A DNA stretch of 64,000 bases from JBMOOG01 sp049324535 (GCA_049324535.1 JBMOOG010000013.1:46531-110530); one strand, 5' to 3'; shown: positions 8,069-16,255, counted from the stretch's first letter. Notes: generated from the sequence alone by a model not told the origin. Numbers and translations: made by a program.

Positions 8069-9652
8069 CTACCAGGTCGCATCAAGGCGCGGCTGGGTGG
8101 CGTCGCGGTCCTCGCCGGTGGCGGCCGCCTCGCCCGACGCGAGCCAGTCGCGCGCCGCCGCGCGGATCCGCGCGCGTTCGGCCTCGGGCATGGCGGCCAG
8201 CGCGCGGTAGGGGAGCGCCATGCGCGGGTTCCGGGCAAGGCGGCCTTCGTGCTGCATCAGGAAGTTCCAGTAGAGGAACGTGAACGGGCAGGCCCTGGGT
8301 CCGCTGCGCAGCGCGGGATCGAAGGCGCAGCCGCGGCAGTAGTCGGACATGCGGTTGATGTAGGCGCCCGAGGCCGCATAGGGCTTGGACCCCAGCCGGC
8401 CGCCGTCGGCGTGCATCACCATGCCGTGGACGTTGGGCAGTTCGACCCATTCGAAGGCGTCCGCGTAGACGGCCAGATACCACTCCTCGATCCGGGCCGG
8501 TGCGATGCCGGTCAGCAGGGCGTAGTTTCCGGTCACCATCAGCCGCTGGATGTGGTGGGCGTAGGCGTTGCGCCGGGTCGCGCCGATGCATTCGGCCATG
8601 CAGCGCATCGCCGTGCGCCCGGTCCAGTAGAGCGCCGGCAGGTCGCGCGCGGCCCCGAAGTGGTTGGTCGCGGCGTAGTCGGGCATGGCGGTCCAGTAGA
8701 GGCCCCGCACGAACTCGCGCCAGCCGAGGATCTGGCGGATGAAGCCCTCGACCGCGTTCAGCGGCGCCCGACCGGACCGCCAGGCGGCTTCGGCGCGGTC
8801 GCAGACCTCGCGCGCGGTCAAGAGGCCGCAGTTGAGGTAGGGCGCGATGAGACCGTGAAAGAGGAAGTCCTCGCCCGCCTTCATCGCGTCCTGATAGTCG
8901 CCGAAGCCGGGCAGGGCGTCCTGCACGAAATGGTCGAGCGCGGCCAGCGCGTCGGCGCGCGTGACCGCCCAGCCGAAAGGTTCGAGATCGCCGAAATTGC
9001 CGGCGAAACGCCGGCCGACAAGGTCGAGCACCTCGCGCGTCATCGCATCGGGGGCAAAGCGCCGGCGCGGCGGCGGGCGCATCCCGCGCGGCAGCGGCTT
9101 GCGGTTCTCGGGATCGTAGTTCCAGCGCCCGCCCTCGGGTCCGTCGCGCGCCATCAGGATCCCGGTGCGCCGACGCATGTCGCGGTAGAAGGTCTCCATC
9201 CGCCGGGTGCGGCCCGCCGCCGCCAGCCGGGCGAAGTCGTCGCGCGAACAGAGGAACCGGTCATCGGCGCGGATCTCGACCGGCACCGCAAGCGCGGCGG
9301 CCCAGTCCTGCATCATCCGCCAGACGCGCCATTCGCCGGGTTCGGTCAGCACGATGGCCTGCGGGCGGTGTCGGTCGATCGCGCGCTTCATCTCGCCGCC
9401 GAAACTGCCGGTGTTCGCGGGGTCGTCGAGGCGCACATAGTCCACCGTCACGCCCTCGGCCGCGAGGTCCTGGGCGAAGTGGCGCATGGCCGACAGAAGG
9501 AACGCGATCTTCTGCTTGTGATGGGGCACGTAGCGCGCCTCGTCCTCGACCTCGACCATCAGCACCACGTCGCGGGCCGGGTCGAGATCGCGCAGCGACG
9601 CCAGAGACCGCGTGAGCTGGTCGCCGAGCACAAGCCGCAGGCGGTCGGCCAT
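8069..9652 (-). CDS. phrB: prokaryotic (6-4) photolyase / cryptochrome B with iron-sulfur cluster
   Basis: A 527-residue FeS-BCP family flavoprotein related to Agrobacterium PhrB and Rhodobacter CryB. These use FAD, a lumazine-type antenna and a [4Fe-4S] cluster to repair (6-4) photoproducts or to signal light. The N-terminal antenna domain starts with MADRLRLVLGDQLT. Four cysteines at 351, 439, 442 and 455 (MRCMAEC, YCRGC, ACPF) each lie one residue after the cluster ligands reported for PhrB (350, 438, 441, 454), which is strong support. The start at 9652 overlaps the stop of the upstream DUF2256 gene by one base (TGATG), implying translational coupling. Whether it acts in repair or as a photoreceptor cannot be told from sequence. 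Confidence 0.92.
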   Translation of the reverse strand: MADRLRLVLGDQLTRSLASLRDLDPARDVVLMVEVEDEARYVPHHKQKIAFLLSAMRHFAQDLAAEGVTVDYVRLDDPANTGSFGGEMKRAIDRHRPQAIVLTEPGEWRVWRMMQDWAAALAVPVEIRADDRFLCSRDDFARLAAAGRTRRMETFYRDMRRRTGILMARDGPEGGRWNYDPENRKPLPRGMRPPPRRRFAPDAMTREVLDLVGRRFAGNFGDLEPFGWAVTRADALAALDHFVQDALPGFGDYQDAMKAGEDFLFHGLIAPYLNCGLLTAREVCDRAEAAWRSGRAPLNAVEGFIRQILGWREFVRGLYWTAMPDYAATNHFGAARDLPALYWTGRTAMRCMAECIGATRRNAYAHHIQRLMVTGNYALLTGIAPARIEEWYLAVYADAFEWVELPNVHGMVMHADGGRLGSKPYAASGAYINRMSDYCRGCAFDPALRSGPRACPFTFLYWNFLMQHEGRLARNPRMALPYRALAAMPEAERARIRAAARDWLASGEAAATGEDRDATQPRLDATW

Positions 9653-9834
9653 CAGCCGCGCCCCCCGGGACCGCCCGACGCAAGGGGCGCGCCGCGCGCG
9701 GCCCCTCGGCAGCGGTCCGAGCAGTAGCGCACCGCGTCCCAGTCGCGCGCCCATTTGCGCCGCCAGGCGAAGGGCCGGCCGCAGTGGGCGCAGGTCTTCT
9801 GCGGCAGGTCGGCCTTGCGGCGCATCTTCGGCAT
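9652..9834 (-). CDS. DUF2256 zinc-ribbon-like small protein
   Basis: A 60-residue basic protein with Cys15-x2-Cys18 and Cys38-x3-Cys42, an arrangement expected to bind zinc, and the family core FAWRRKWARDWDAVRYCSDRC. This is DUF2256, of unknown function, often found next to photolyase/cryptochrome genes. Its stop overlaps the photolyase start by one base and it begins 5 bases after the upstream SDR stop, so the three genes form one operon. A longer frame exists, but MPKMRRKADLP is the usual family N-terminus. DNA binding or a role in photolyase maturation would be guesses. Confidence 0.82.
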   Translation of the reverse strand: MPKMRRKADLPQKTCAHCGRPFAWRRKWARDWDAVRYCSDRCRGAARGAPLASGGPGGRG

Positions 9835-9838
9835 GGGC

Positions 9839-10564
9839 TCAGCCCTTCGTGCGCAGGGCGGCGCGCCCGCCATCCACCCCGATCACCTGACCGGTGATCC
9901 AGCCCGAACGGGGCGAGATGAGGAAGGCGGCCAGTTCCGCCACGTCCTCCGGCTCGCCAAGCCGTTGGAGCGCGTGCATCTGGGCAATGGCGGTGGCGAC
10001 CTGCGCCGACTCGGTCAGGCCGCGCGCGAGCGGCGTCCGGGTCAGCGACGGGGCGACGGCGTTCACGCGGATCGACGGCGCGAGTTCGGCGGCCAGCGCC
10101 CGCGTCATCCCCTCGACCGCGCCCTTGGCCATCGAGACCGAGGCATGGGCGGTGAAGCCCTGCGCGACCGCGACCGAGGAGAAGAGCACGACGGATCCGC
10201 CCCCCGCCGCCTTCAGGGCCGGCAGGGCGGCCTGCACGGCCAGCGCCGCGCCCATCGCGTTCAGCCGGAAGTCGCGCTCGAAGTCCTCGGCCGTCAGCCG
10301 CGGCAGCGGCCGCAGGTTGATGCTGCCCACCGCATAGACGAGGCCAACGAGCGGACCGCCCGCCTCGGCGGTGACGCGCGCGAAGGCGCCGGCGTCGGTC
10401 ACATCGGCCAGGCTGGTTCCCGCGCCAAGCTCGGCGCCGATCGCCGCCAGCCGGCCGGCGTCGCGCCCGGCGAGGTGCAGGCCGAACCCGTCGGCCGCCA
10501 GGCGTCGCGCCGTGGCACTGCCTATTCCGCCCGATCCTCCCCAGATCAACACCGTGCCGGGCAT
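9839..10564 (-). CDS. SDR family protein with atypical active site
   Basis: A 241-residue short-chain dehydrogenase/reductase fold. The dinucleotide motif GGSGGIG (residues 9-15) and catalytic-type serines FSS (128-130) are present. At the YxxxK motif the lysine is Lys147 but the tyrosine position is Val143 (HASVSMAK), read directly from the bases at about 10135-10160. The NNAG motif is also changed, to YAVGS. The protein may therefore be a poor classical oxidoreductase, use another proton donor, or be a non-catalytic nucleotide binder. GGGGAGGA precedes the start. It is the first gene of the photolyase operon. Confidence 0.8.
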   Translation of the reverse strand: MPGTVLIWGGSGGIGSATARRLAADGFGLHLAGRDAGRLAAIGAELGAGTSLADVTDAGAFARVTAEAGGPLVGLVYAVGSINLRPLPRLTAEDFERDFRLNAMGAALAVQAALPALKAAGGGSVVLFSSVAVAQGFTAHASVSMAKGAVEGMTRALAAELAPSIRVNAVAPSLTRTPLARGLTESAQVATAIAQMHALQRLGEPEDVAELAAFLISPRSGWITGQVIGVDGGRAALRTKG

Positions 10565-10658
10565 CCGCTGTCCTCCCCTGGCCGCGCCGGGGCCATGGGA
10601 TGACGGCCCCCGTTTCCGGCAAAGGTGTCGCGGTCGCGGCCGAGATCAAGGTCCGCGA

Positions 10659-11465
10659 TCACGGACTGCGGCGGTCGGCCTCGGGAAAGCGCCAGGCCTC
10701 GGCGTCCTCGGCGATCGCGCGGGCCGCGGCGCGCAACCGTCCCTCCATCCCGGCCAGCGCCTCGGGCGACGAGCGCTGCGTGGTCGTGGTGAGCGACACC
10801 GCACCCAGAACCCGGCCCGAGCGGGCGAGGATCGGATGGGCGAGGCAGAGGATCCCCGGCTCGTGCTCCTCGCGGTCCCAGGCATGGCCCTGCGCGCGGA
10901 TCGCGGCCAGTTCGGCGAGAAGCGCCTCGGGCGTGGTCAGGGTGCGGGGCGTGTGCGGGTGGAAGGACTGACGGGGCAGGGCGCGGGCAAGCTCGTCGGC
11001 CCCGAGAAAGGCCAGCATCGCCTTGCCGACGCCGGTGCAATAGGCCGGGCCGACCTTCCCGGCCTGCGAGAACATCTCGACGGGCTCGCGGGCGTTGCGC
11101 TTGTCCACATAGACCACCTGGCCCGCATCGAGCTGCGCGAGGTGGACCGTCTCGCCGGTCTCGGCGGCCAGCGCATCGAGATGCGGGCGCGCGATCGGGG
11201 CAAGCGCGCTCTGCCGCCAGGCGGCGTGGGCCAAACGCACGAGCCGCAGGCCGGGCGCATAGGCCTGCCGGTCGGGGTTGAAGTCGAGCATGCCCTGATG
11301 GGTCAGCGTCCGCAGAAGCCGGTAGAGCGTGGACCGCGGAAGGCCTGCCTCGGCGGCCAGCTGCGCGAAGCGCACGGGCTGGCCGCGCCCCGCCACCAGA
11401 TCGAGAACCGCAAGCGCCTTGCCGACCGTTCCGTCGTCGCCCGCGTGGTGGCCCTTGTCCGCCAT
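10659..11465 (-). CDS. IclR family transcriptional regulator
   Basis: A 268-residue regulator with an N-terminal winged helix (KALAVLDLVAGRGQPVRFAQLAAEAGLPRSTLYRLL segment, about residues 15-75) and a C-terminal IclR ligand-binding domain (about 90-260, with GPAYCTGVGKAMLAF). The start at 11465 is chosen over an upstream in-frame ATG at 11549 because it fits family length and leaves the divergent control region free. It is divergent from the sugar dehydrogenase-dgoK-dgoA operon, and an IclR-like inverted repeat lies between them, so it probably controls that operon. An effector such as a sugar acid or keto-deoxy acid is inferred. Confidence 0.85.
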   Translation of the reverse strand: MADKGHHAGDDGTVGKALAVLDLVAGRGQPVRFAQLAAEAGLPRSTLYRLLRTLTHQGMLDFNPDRQAYAPGLRLVRLAHAAWRQSALAPIARPHLDALAAETGETVHLAQLDAGQVVYVDKRNAREPVEMFSQAGKVGPAYCTGVGKAMLAFLGADELARALPRQSFHPHTPRTLTTPEALLAELAAIRAQGHAWDREEHEPGILCLAHPILARSGRVLGAVSLTTTTQRSSPEALAGMEGRLRAAARAIAEDAEAWRFPEADRRSP

Positions 11466-11514
11466 TCCCGGCCTCTCCCGGGGGTCTGCGGGCCCCCGAT
11501 CCGTTGCGCATCGG

Positions 11515-11543
11515 TTGACAGGATAGGCGTCCCGACGCATAGT
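11515..11543 (+). promoter_or_regulatory. sigma-70-type promoter of the SDR-dgoK-dgoA operon
   Basis: A perfect TTGACA box at 11515-11520 is followed, after exactly 17 bases, by CATAGT at 11538-11543. It faces the operon starting at 11672. The surrounding DNA is clearly AT-richer than the coding sequence on both sides. The inverted repeat at 11562-11580 would lie just after the transcription start, a repressor-like position. Confidence 0.6.
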
Positions 11544-11561
11544 TTTCAATATTCAAGATGG

Positions 11562-11580
11562 TGTTTCACTATGTGGAACA
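11562..11580 (+). promoter_or_regulatory. candidate IclR-type operator
   Basis: An imperfect inverted repeat TGTTTC-N7-GGAACA (five of six positions pair), located just downstream of the predicted transcription start and between the divergent IclR gene and its likely target operon. Its TTTC/GGAA halves resemble operators of the IclR/KdgR family. The assignment rests on position and symmetry only. Confidence 0.45.
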
Positions 11581-11671
11581 AACGGGCCCGAGCGGCGGCC
11601 GGTCCGGCGGGCGCGCGTAGTGCCGCCGCCCCGGCGCCGGGACGTGGCCCGGACAGGACAGGAGCCTTCCC

Positions 11672-12442
11672 GTGACCGACGATCCCGTGTTTCCCGATCT
11701 TGCCGGCGCGGCCGTGGTCATCACCGGGGGGGCCTCGGGCATCGGCGCGGCGCTGACCGAGGGCTTCCTGCGCCAGGGCGCGCGGGTGGCGTTTCTCGAC
11801 CTCCTCGATGGCGCGGCCTTCTGCGACCGGATGGAGGCGGCGACGGGCCGGCGCCCGATCGGTCTGCGCTGCGACCTGACCGACCTTGACGCGCTGCGCG
11901 AGGCGATGGCCCGCGCCGAGGCCGGGCAGGGACCGGCGCGGGTGCTGGTGAACAACGCCGCCAACGACCAGCGCCACGCGACGCTTGCGGTGGACGGGGC
12001 GTTTTTCGACGCGGCGATCGCGGTGAACCTCAAGGCCGCCTTCTTCGCCGCCCAGGCGGCCCTGCCGGGCATGCGGGCCATGGGGCAGGGCAGCATCATC
12101 AACTTCTCGTCCATCGCCTACATGATGGGCAACGCCGGCTATCCGGTCTATGCCGCGGCCAAGGCGGCGATCACCGGGCTGACCCGCAGCCTCGCGCGCG
12201 AGTTCGGGGCCGAGGGCATCCGGGTCAACGCGCTCGCCCCCGGTTGGGTGCTGACCGAGCGGCAGAAGGCGCTCTGGGCGACGCCCGAGGCGCTGGCGGC
12301 CCATGTCGCGCGCCAGTGTCTGCCGCGCGCGCTCGAACCCGCCGACATCGTGCCGGGGTGCCTTTTCCTCGCGTCGGAGGCCTCGCGTGCGATGACCGGG
12401 CAGGCGCTCATCATCGACGGCGGCGTGGTGGTCTCGGGATGA
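11672..12442 (+). CDS. SDR sugar dehydrogenase, probable D-galactose/L-arabinose 1-dehydrogenase
   Basis: A 256-residue classical SDR with all catalytic elements: TGGASGIG (residues 18-25), NNAA (94-97), Ser147, Tyr160 and Lys164, and the C-terminal IIDGGVVVSG. It probably oxidises an aldose at C1 with NAD(P), giving the aldonolactone. The substrate is inferred from the two downstream genes, which encode the last two steps of the De Ley-Doudoroff galactose pathway. Its stop overlaps the dgoK start (ATGA), so the genes are translationally coupled. Other sugar dehydrogenases (xylose, fucose, arabinose) look similar, so the sugar is uncertain. Confidence 0.78.
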   Translation: MTDDPVFPDLAGAAVVITGGASGIGAALTEGFLRQGARVAFLDLLDGAAFCDRMEAATGRRPIGLRCDLTDLDALREAMARAEAGQGPARVLVNNAANDQRHATLAVDGAFFDAAIAVNLKAAFFAAQAALPGMRAMGQGSIINFSSIAYMMGNAGYPVYAAAKAAITGLTRSLAREFGAEGIRVNALAPGWVLTERQKALWATPEALAAHVARQCLPRALEPADIVPGCLFLASEASRAMTGQALIIDGGVVVSG

Positions 12443-13395
12443 CCGGGCCGGAGGGGACGGCGGGCGGGGTCGCCCGCGCCGACCGGATCGCCGCCGACTG
12501 GATCGCCGTTGACTGGGGGACCAGCCGGCTTCGGGCCTGGGCGCTGTCGGACGAGGGCCGGATCCTTGCCTCGGCCGAGTCGAGTGACGGCATGGGCGGG
12601 CTCGACCGGGCCGAGTTCGAGCCCGCGCTTCTTGCGCTTGCCGGGGGCTGGCTTGCGCCCGGACGGGCGACCCCGGTGCTGATCTGCGGCATGGCGGGCA
12701 GCCGGCAGGGCTGGATCGAGGCGCCCTACCGGGCGGTGCCCTGCGCGCCGGTCGCGCGGGATGGGCTGGCCGTGGCGCCCGTGCGCGATGCCCGCCTTGC
12801 GGTCCGCATCCTGCCCGGCCTCAGCCAGTCCGCGCCGCCGGACGTGATGCGCGGCGAAGAGACGCAGATCGCCGGGGTGATCGCGCGCGACCCGGGCTTT
12901 GACGGCGTGGTCTGCCTGCCCGGCACCCACAGCAAATGGGCGCGGGTCAGCGCGGGCGAGGTCGTGGGCTTTCAGTCGTTCATGACCGGCGAGGTCTTCG
13001 CCCTGCTGGCCGGGCAGTCGGTGCTGCGCCACAGCCTCGGCGCAACGGGCTGGGACGAGGCGGCCTTCGCCGAGGCGGTCCTGAGTGCCCTGGCCCGGCC
13101 CGAGGCGCTGGCGGCGCGGCTCTTCGCGATCCGGGCGTCGGAGCTTCTGACCGGCCCGGCGCCCGGCGCGGCGCGGGCGCGGCTCTCGGGCCTTCTGATC
13201 GGGTCCGAGCTCGCCGCGGCGCGGCCCTGGTGGCTGGGTCAGCGGGTCGCGATCGTCGGGTCGGGTGCCGTGACCGGTCCCTACCGGACCGCCCTCGGTC
13301 TTCTCGGCGTCACCGCCGAGGTCGAGGACGGCGAAACCGCCGCGCTGGCCGGGCTCATCCGCGCCCGGTCGCTGCTCAGGGAGGACGGCCGATGA
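12439..13395 (+). CDS. dgoK: 2-dehydro-3-deoxygalactonokinase
   Basis: A 318-residue DgoK family kinase that phosphorylates 2-keto-3-deoxygalactonate. The N-terminal phosphate motif VDWGTSRLRAW, the CGMAGSRQGW block, LPGTHSKWARV, FMTGEVFALL and the ending VGSGAVTGPYRTAL follow the family order. The ATG at 12439 overlaps the upstream stop as ATGA and is chosen over a longer open frame. The 3' end overlaps dgoA by four bases (ATGA). It provides the substrate for the aldolase encoded next. Confidence 0.9.
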   Translation: MTGPEGTAGGVARADRIAADWIAVDWGTSRLRAWALSDEGRILASAESSDGMGGLDRAEFEPALLALAGGWLAPGRATPVLICGMAGSRQGWIEAPYRAVPCAPVARDGLAVAPVRDARLAVRILPGLSQSAPPDVMRGEETQIAGVIARDPGFDGVVCLPGTHSKWARVSAGEVVGFQSFMTGEVFALLAGQSVLRHSLGATGWDEAAFAEAVLSALARPEALAARLFAIRASELLTGPAPGAARARLSGLLIGSELAAARPWWLGQRVAIVGSGAVTGPYRTALGLLGVTAEVEDGETAALAGLIRARSLLREDGR

Positions 13396-14012
13396 GACGG
13401 GGACTGATCGCGATCCTGCGGGGCATCACGCCCGACGAGGCCATCGCCGCCGCCGAGGCGCTGGTCGAGGCCGGGATCACCACGATCGAGGTGCCGCTGA
13501 ACTCGCCCGATCCCTTCACCAGCATCGGCCGCATGGCCGCCGCCCTGGGCGGGCGGGCGCAGATCGGCGCCGGAACGGTGCTGACCGCCGGCGAGGTCGA
13601 GAGGGTCGCGGCCGCCGGGGGGCGGCTGGTCGTCTCGCCCAACGCCGACGCGGCCGTCATCCGGGCCGCCCGCGGGGCCGGGCTGGAGAGCTGGCCGGGG
13701 GTGATGACGCCGACCGAATGCTTTGCCGCGATCGCCGCGGGGGCGACCGGGCTTAAGCTCTTCCCGGCGCCGCTGGTGGGGCCCGAGGGGCTGCGGGCGC
13801 TGCGGGCGGTGCTGCCGCCGGCCGTTCCCGTCTATGCGGTGGGCGGCGCCGGTCCCGACAGCTTCGCCGCCTGGTTCGCCGCCGGTGCCGACGGTTTCGG
13901 CATCGGGACCGGACTTTATGTGCCGGGGCGGACCGCGGCCGAGATCGGGGCCCGCGCCCGCGACATCGTGGCCGCCCACGACGCGGCCCTGCCGGCGCGG
14001 CGGCGCGACTGA
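13392..14012 (+). CDS. dgoA: 2-dehydro-3-deoxy-6-phosphogalactonate aldolase
   Basis: A 206-residue KDPG/KDPGal aldolase (class I TIM barrel) that splits the phosphorylated keto-deoxy acid to pyruvate and glyceraldehyde 3-phosphate. The active-site glutamate is Glu33 in TIEVPLNSP, the GAGTV turn is at 59-63 and the Schiff-base lysine is Lys122 in LKLFPAP. Only four bases overlap with dgoK. No galactonolactonase, galactonate dehydratase or transporter lies in this operon, so the pathway is incomplete in the window. Confidence 0.9.
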   Translation: MRRGLIAILRGITPDEAIAAAEALVEAGITTIEVPLNSPDPFTSIGRMAAALGGRAQIGAGTVLTAGEVERVAAAGGRLVVSPNADAAVIRAARGAGLESWPGVMTPTECFAAIAAGATGLKLFPAPLVGPEGLRALRAVLPPAVPVYAVGGAGPDSFAAWFAAGADGFGIGTGLYVPGRTAAEIGARARDIVAAHDAALPARRRD

Positions 14013-14091
14013 CGGCGGCGGGCGGTTGGATTCCCGGCGGCACCGGTGCTAGAAGGCCAGCCTTGGCAGGACGGGACGGGAGCCGCAGGGC

Positions 14092-15114
14092 ATGGACGGC
14101 CGCGAACAGACGGGGATGACGCGGCGGGACCGGCTGGACCGGGCCGCCCGGCTCTCGGTCGCGCCGATGATGGACTGGACCGACCGGGCCTGCCGGGGGT
14201 TCCATCGGGTGCTGAGCCGCGGGACGCTCCTCTACACCGAGATGGTGACGGCCCAGGCCGTCCTCCACGGCGACCGCGACCGGCTTCTGGGGTTCGACCC
14301 GGCCGAGCATCCGGTGGCGCTCCAGCTTGGCGGATCGGATCCGGGGCTGCTGGCGCAGGCCGCCCGCATCGGGGCGGAGCGCGGCTATGACGAGATCAAC
14401 CTCAACTGCGGCTGCCCGTCCGACCGCGTGCAGTCGGGCTCTTTCGGCGCGGTGCTGATGGAGACGCCCGCGCTGGTGGGCGATTGCGTGGCGGCGATGA
14501 TCGCGGCGCAGCCGGCCGAGGTGACGGTCAAATGCCGCATCGGCGTGGACGATCAGGATCCGCAGGCGGTCCTGCCGCGGTTTCTGGAGACGATCCGGTC
14601 CGCCGGCGTCCGCCGGGTCATCATCCATGCCCGCAAGGCCTGGCTTCAGGGGCTGAGCCCGAAGGAGAACCGCGAGATCCCGCCGCTGGATCATTCCCTG
14701 GTTCTCGCGATGAAGCGGGCCTATCCCGACCTGCACATCTCGGTCAACGGAGGGATCGCCAGCCTCGAGGCGGCGCGGGCCTTCCTTGCGCAGGGGCTCG
14801 ACGGGGTGATGATCGGCCGGGCCGCCTATCACGATCCCTGGACGGTCCTCGGGCGCGCGGACTGCCTGATCCACGGCGCCGCCGACCCCTGCGCGGACCC
14901 GGTCGCGGCGGCGCGCGCCATGCGACCGCACATCGCGGCGCATCTGGACGCGGGTGGGCGGCTCCATCAGGTGACGCGCCACATGCTGGGCCTCTTTCAC
15001 GGCCGGCCCGGCGCGCGCGCCTGGCGGCGGATGCTGTCCGAGGGCGCGAACCGGCCCGGCGCGGGCCTTGCGGTCTATGACGCGGCGCTGGCCGAGGTGG
15101 TCGAGGCCGCCTGA
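14092..15114 (+). CDS. dusA: tRNA-dihydrouridine(20/20a) synthase
   Basis: A 340-residue FMN-dependent enzyme that reduces uridine 20/20a in the tRNA D-loop with NADPH. The FMN-binding SVAPMMDWTDR motif, the catalytic-cysteine region NLNCGCPSDRVQSGSFGA and the late SVNGGIAS and DGVMIGRAAYHDPW segments identify the DusA subfamily. The length is typical. The ATG at 14116 could also be the start; 14092 gives the longer form and follows GCAGGG. It is probably independent of the dgo operon, from which 79 bases separate it. Confidence 0.93.
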   Translation: MDGREQTGMTRRDRLDRAARLSVAPMMDWTDRACRGFHRVLSRGTLLYTEMVTAQAVLHGDRDRLLGFDPAEHPVALQLGGSDPGLLAQAARIGAERGYDEINLNCGCPSDRVQSGSFGAVLMETPALVGDCVAAMIAAQPAEVTVKCRIGVDDQDPQAVLPRFLETIRSAGVRRVIIHARKAWLQGLSPKENREIPPLDHSLVLAMKRAYPDLHISVNGGIASLEAARAFLAQGLDGVMIGRAAYHDPWTVLGRADCLIHGAADPCADPVAAARAMRPHIAAHLDAGGRLHQVTRHMLGLFHGRPGARAWRRMLSEGANRPGAGLAVYDAALAEVVEAA

Positions 15115-15192
15115 CACCGCCGCCCGGGCCGCCGCTGGCCAAGGCGGCGGGCCTGCGCTATGCGTCGCCAAGCCTTGCTCAGGAGCCGCGCC

Positions 15193-16011
15193 ATGCCGGG
15201 ACTGTCCGAACTTGTTCCGATGACGCTGATGCTGGCCGCGGTCGGTGCCTTTGCCGGAGTGATCGCCGGGCTGCTGGGCGTCGGCGGCGGCATCATCCTG
15301 GTGCCGGCCTTCTACCATGTCTTCGGCCATCTGGGCTTCGGCGGCCCGAGCCTGATGCAGGTCTCGCTCGCGACCTCGCTCGCCACCATCGTCGTCACCT
15401 CGGCGCGCTCGCTCGCCGCCCATGCCCGGCGCGGCGCCGTGGACGGGTCCATCCTGCGCGGCTGGGCGGCGGGAATCGCCTTGGGCGCGCTGGTGGCCGT
15501 GCCGGTGGTTGCGCGGCTGCCAACCGCCACGCTTCAGGCGATCTTCGGGACGCTGGCGCTGGGGGTCGCGGCCTATCTCGGGCTCGGGCGGGCCGACTGG
15601 CGGATCGCGCCGGCGATGCCCGAGGGTCCGCGGCGCTGGCTGCTTGCGCCGCTGGTGGGGTTCCTGTCGGTGCTGATGGGGATCGGCGGCGGCAGCTTCG
15701 GCGTGCCGCTGATGACGCTGCACGGGGTTGCAATCCATCGCGCGGTGGCGACGGCGGCGGGGTTCGGGATGCTGATCGCGGTGCCGTCGGTGGTGCTGTT
15801 CCTCCTGACCCCGGCCGCAAGCCCGCCGCCCTGGACGGTTGGGTCGGTCAACCTTCCCGCCTTCGCGGTGATCGTCGCGATGACGGTGCTGACCGCGCCG
15901 CTTGGCGCGCGGCTCGCCCATGCGCTCGATCCCGCGCCGCTGCGGCGGCTCTTCGCGGCCTTCCTCGCGGTGGTCGCCCTCAACATGCTGCGCAAGGCGG
16001 CGGGGCTCTGA
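15193..16011 (+). CDS. TauE/SafE family sulfite exporter-like membrane protein
   Basis: A 272-residue polytopic inner-membrane protein with about eight hydrophobic segments arranged as two related halves. The family hallmark GLLGVGGGIILVPA appears near residues 25-38, and the second half has GIGGGSFGVPLMTL. The family exports sulfite, sulfoacetate or other organosulfur or organic anions, but the substrate here is unknown. The start at 15193 is preceded by AGGAG at 15181-15185 with suitable spacing; an upstream in-frame ATG at 15160 lacks this. The neighbours (dusA, DUF1289) give no functional clue. Confidence 0.85.
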   Translation: MPGLSELVPMTLMLAAVGAFAGVIAGLLGVGGGIILVPAFYHVFGHLGFGGPSLMQVSLATSLATIVVTSARSLAAHARRGAVDGSILRGWAAGIALGALVAVPVVARLPTATLQAIFGTLALGVAAYLGLGRADWRIAPAMPEGPRRWLLAPLVGFLSVLMGIGGGSFGVPLMTLHGVAIHRAVATAAGFGMLIAVPSVVLFLLTPAASPPPWTVGSVNLPAFAVIVAMTVLTAPLGARLAHALDPAPLRRLFAAFLAVVALNMLRKAAGL

Positions 16012-16012
16012 C

Positions 16013-16255
16013 CTATTCGGCCGCGCGCCGCGTCGCACGCGCGGCGCGGCCGCCGCGCCGCTGCGCCAGCCGGGGCGCCCGTGCGGGCAGCTCGGCCATG
16101 ATCCGCCGCCGGTCCTCGGGCGGCATGGCCCCCCAGCCCGCAATCTCGGACAGGGTGCGGTAGCAGCCGATGCAGATCCCCTCGGCCGGGTGGATGGTGC
16201 AGAGCTTCACGCAGGGGCTGTCGGGTTCGCGCCGCGCCCAGATCTCGTCATCCAT
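16013..16255 (-). CDS. DUF1289 small cysteine-motif protein
   Basis: An 80-residue protein with the DUF1289 signature: Cys15, Cys19, Cys28 and Cys31 in SPCVKLCT and GICIGCYRTLSEIAGW. The four cysteines suggest a metal site, but the function is unknown. The tail is arginine- and alanine-rich. It ends one base after the convergent TauE-type gene and its start overlaps the 3' end of ruvX by eight bases, so it is coupled to ruvX and ccmI. Confidence 0.85.
   Translation of the reverse strand: MDDEIWARREPDSPCVKLCTIHPAEGICIGCYRTLSEIAGWGAMPPEDRRRIMAELPARAPRLAQRRGGRAARATRRAAE

Noticed and set aside
8249..9727. A long plus-strand open frame opposite the photolyase gene
   Set aside because: The minus-strand frame carries the Fe-S cysteines at PhrB-like positions; the opposing frame has no recognisable motif.
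13753..16143. A 796-codon minus-strand open frame across dusA and the TauE-type gene
   Set aside because: Both plus-strand genes have clear family motifs; the opposing frame is low-complexity Arg/His/Gly-rich.
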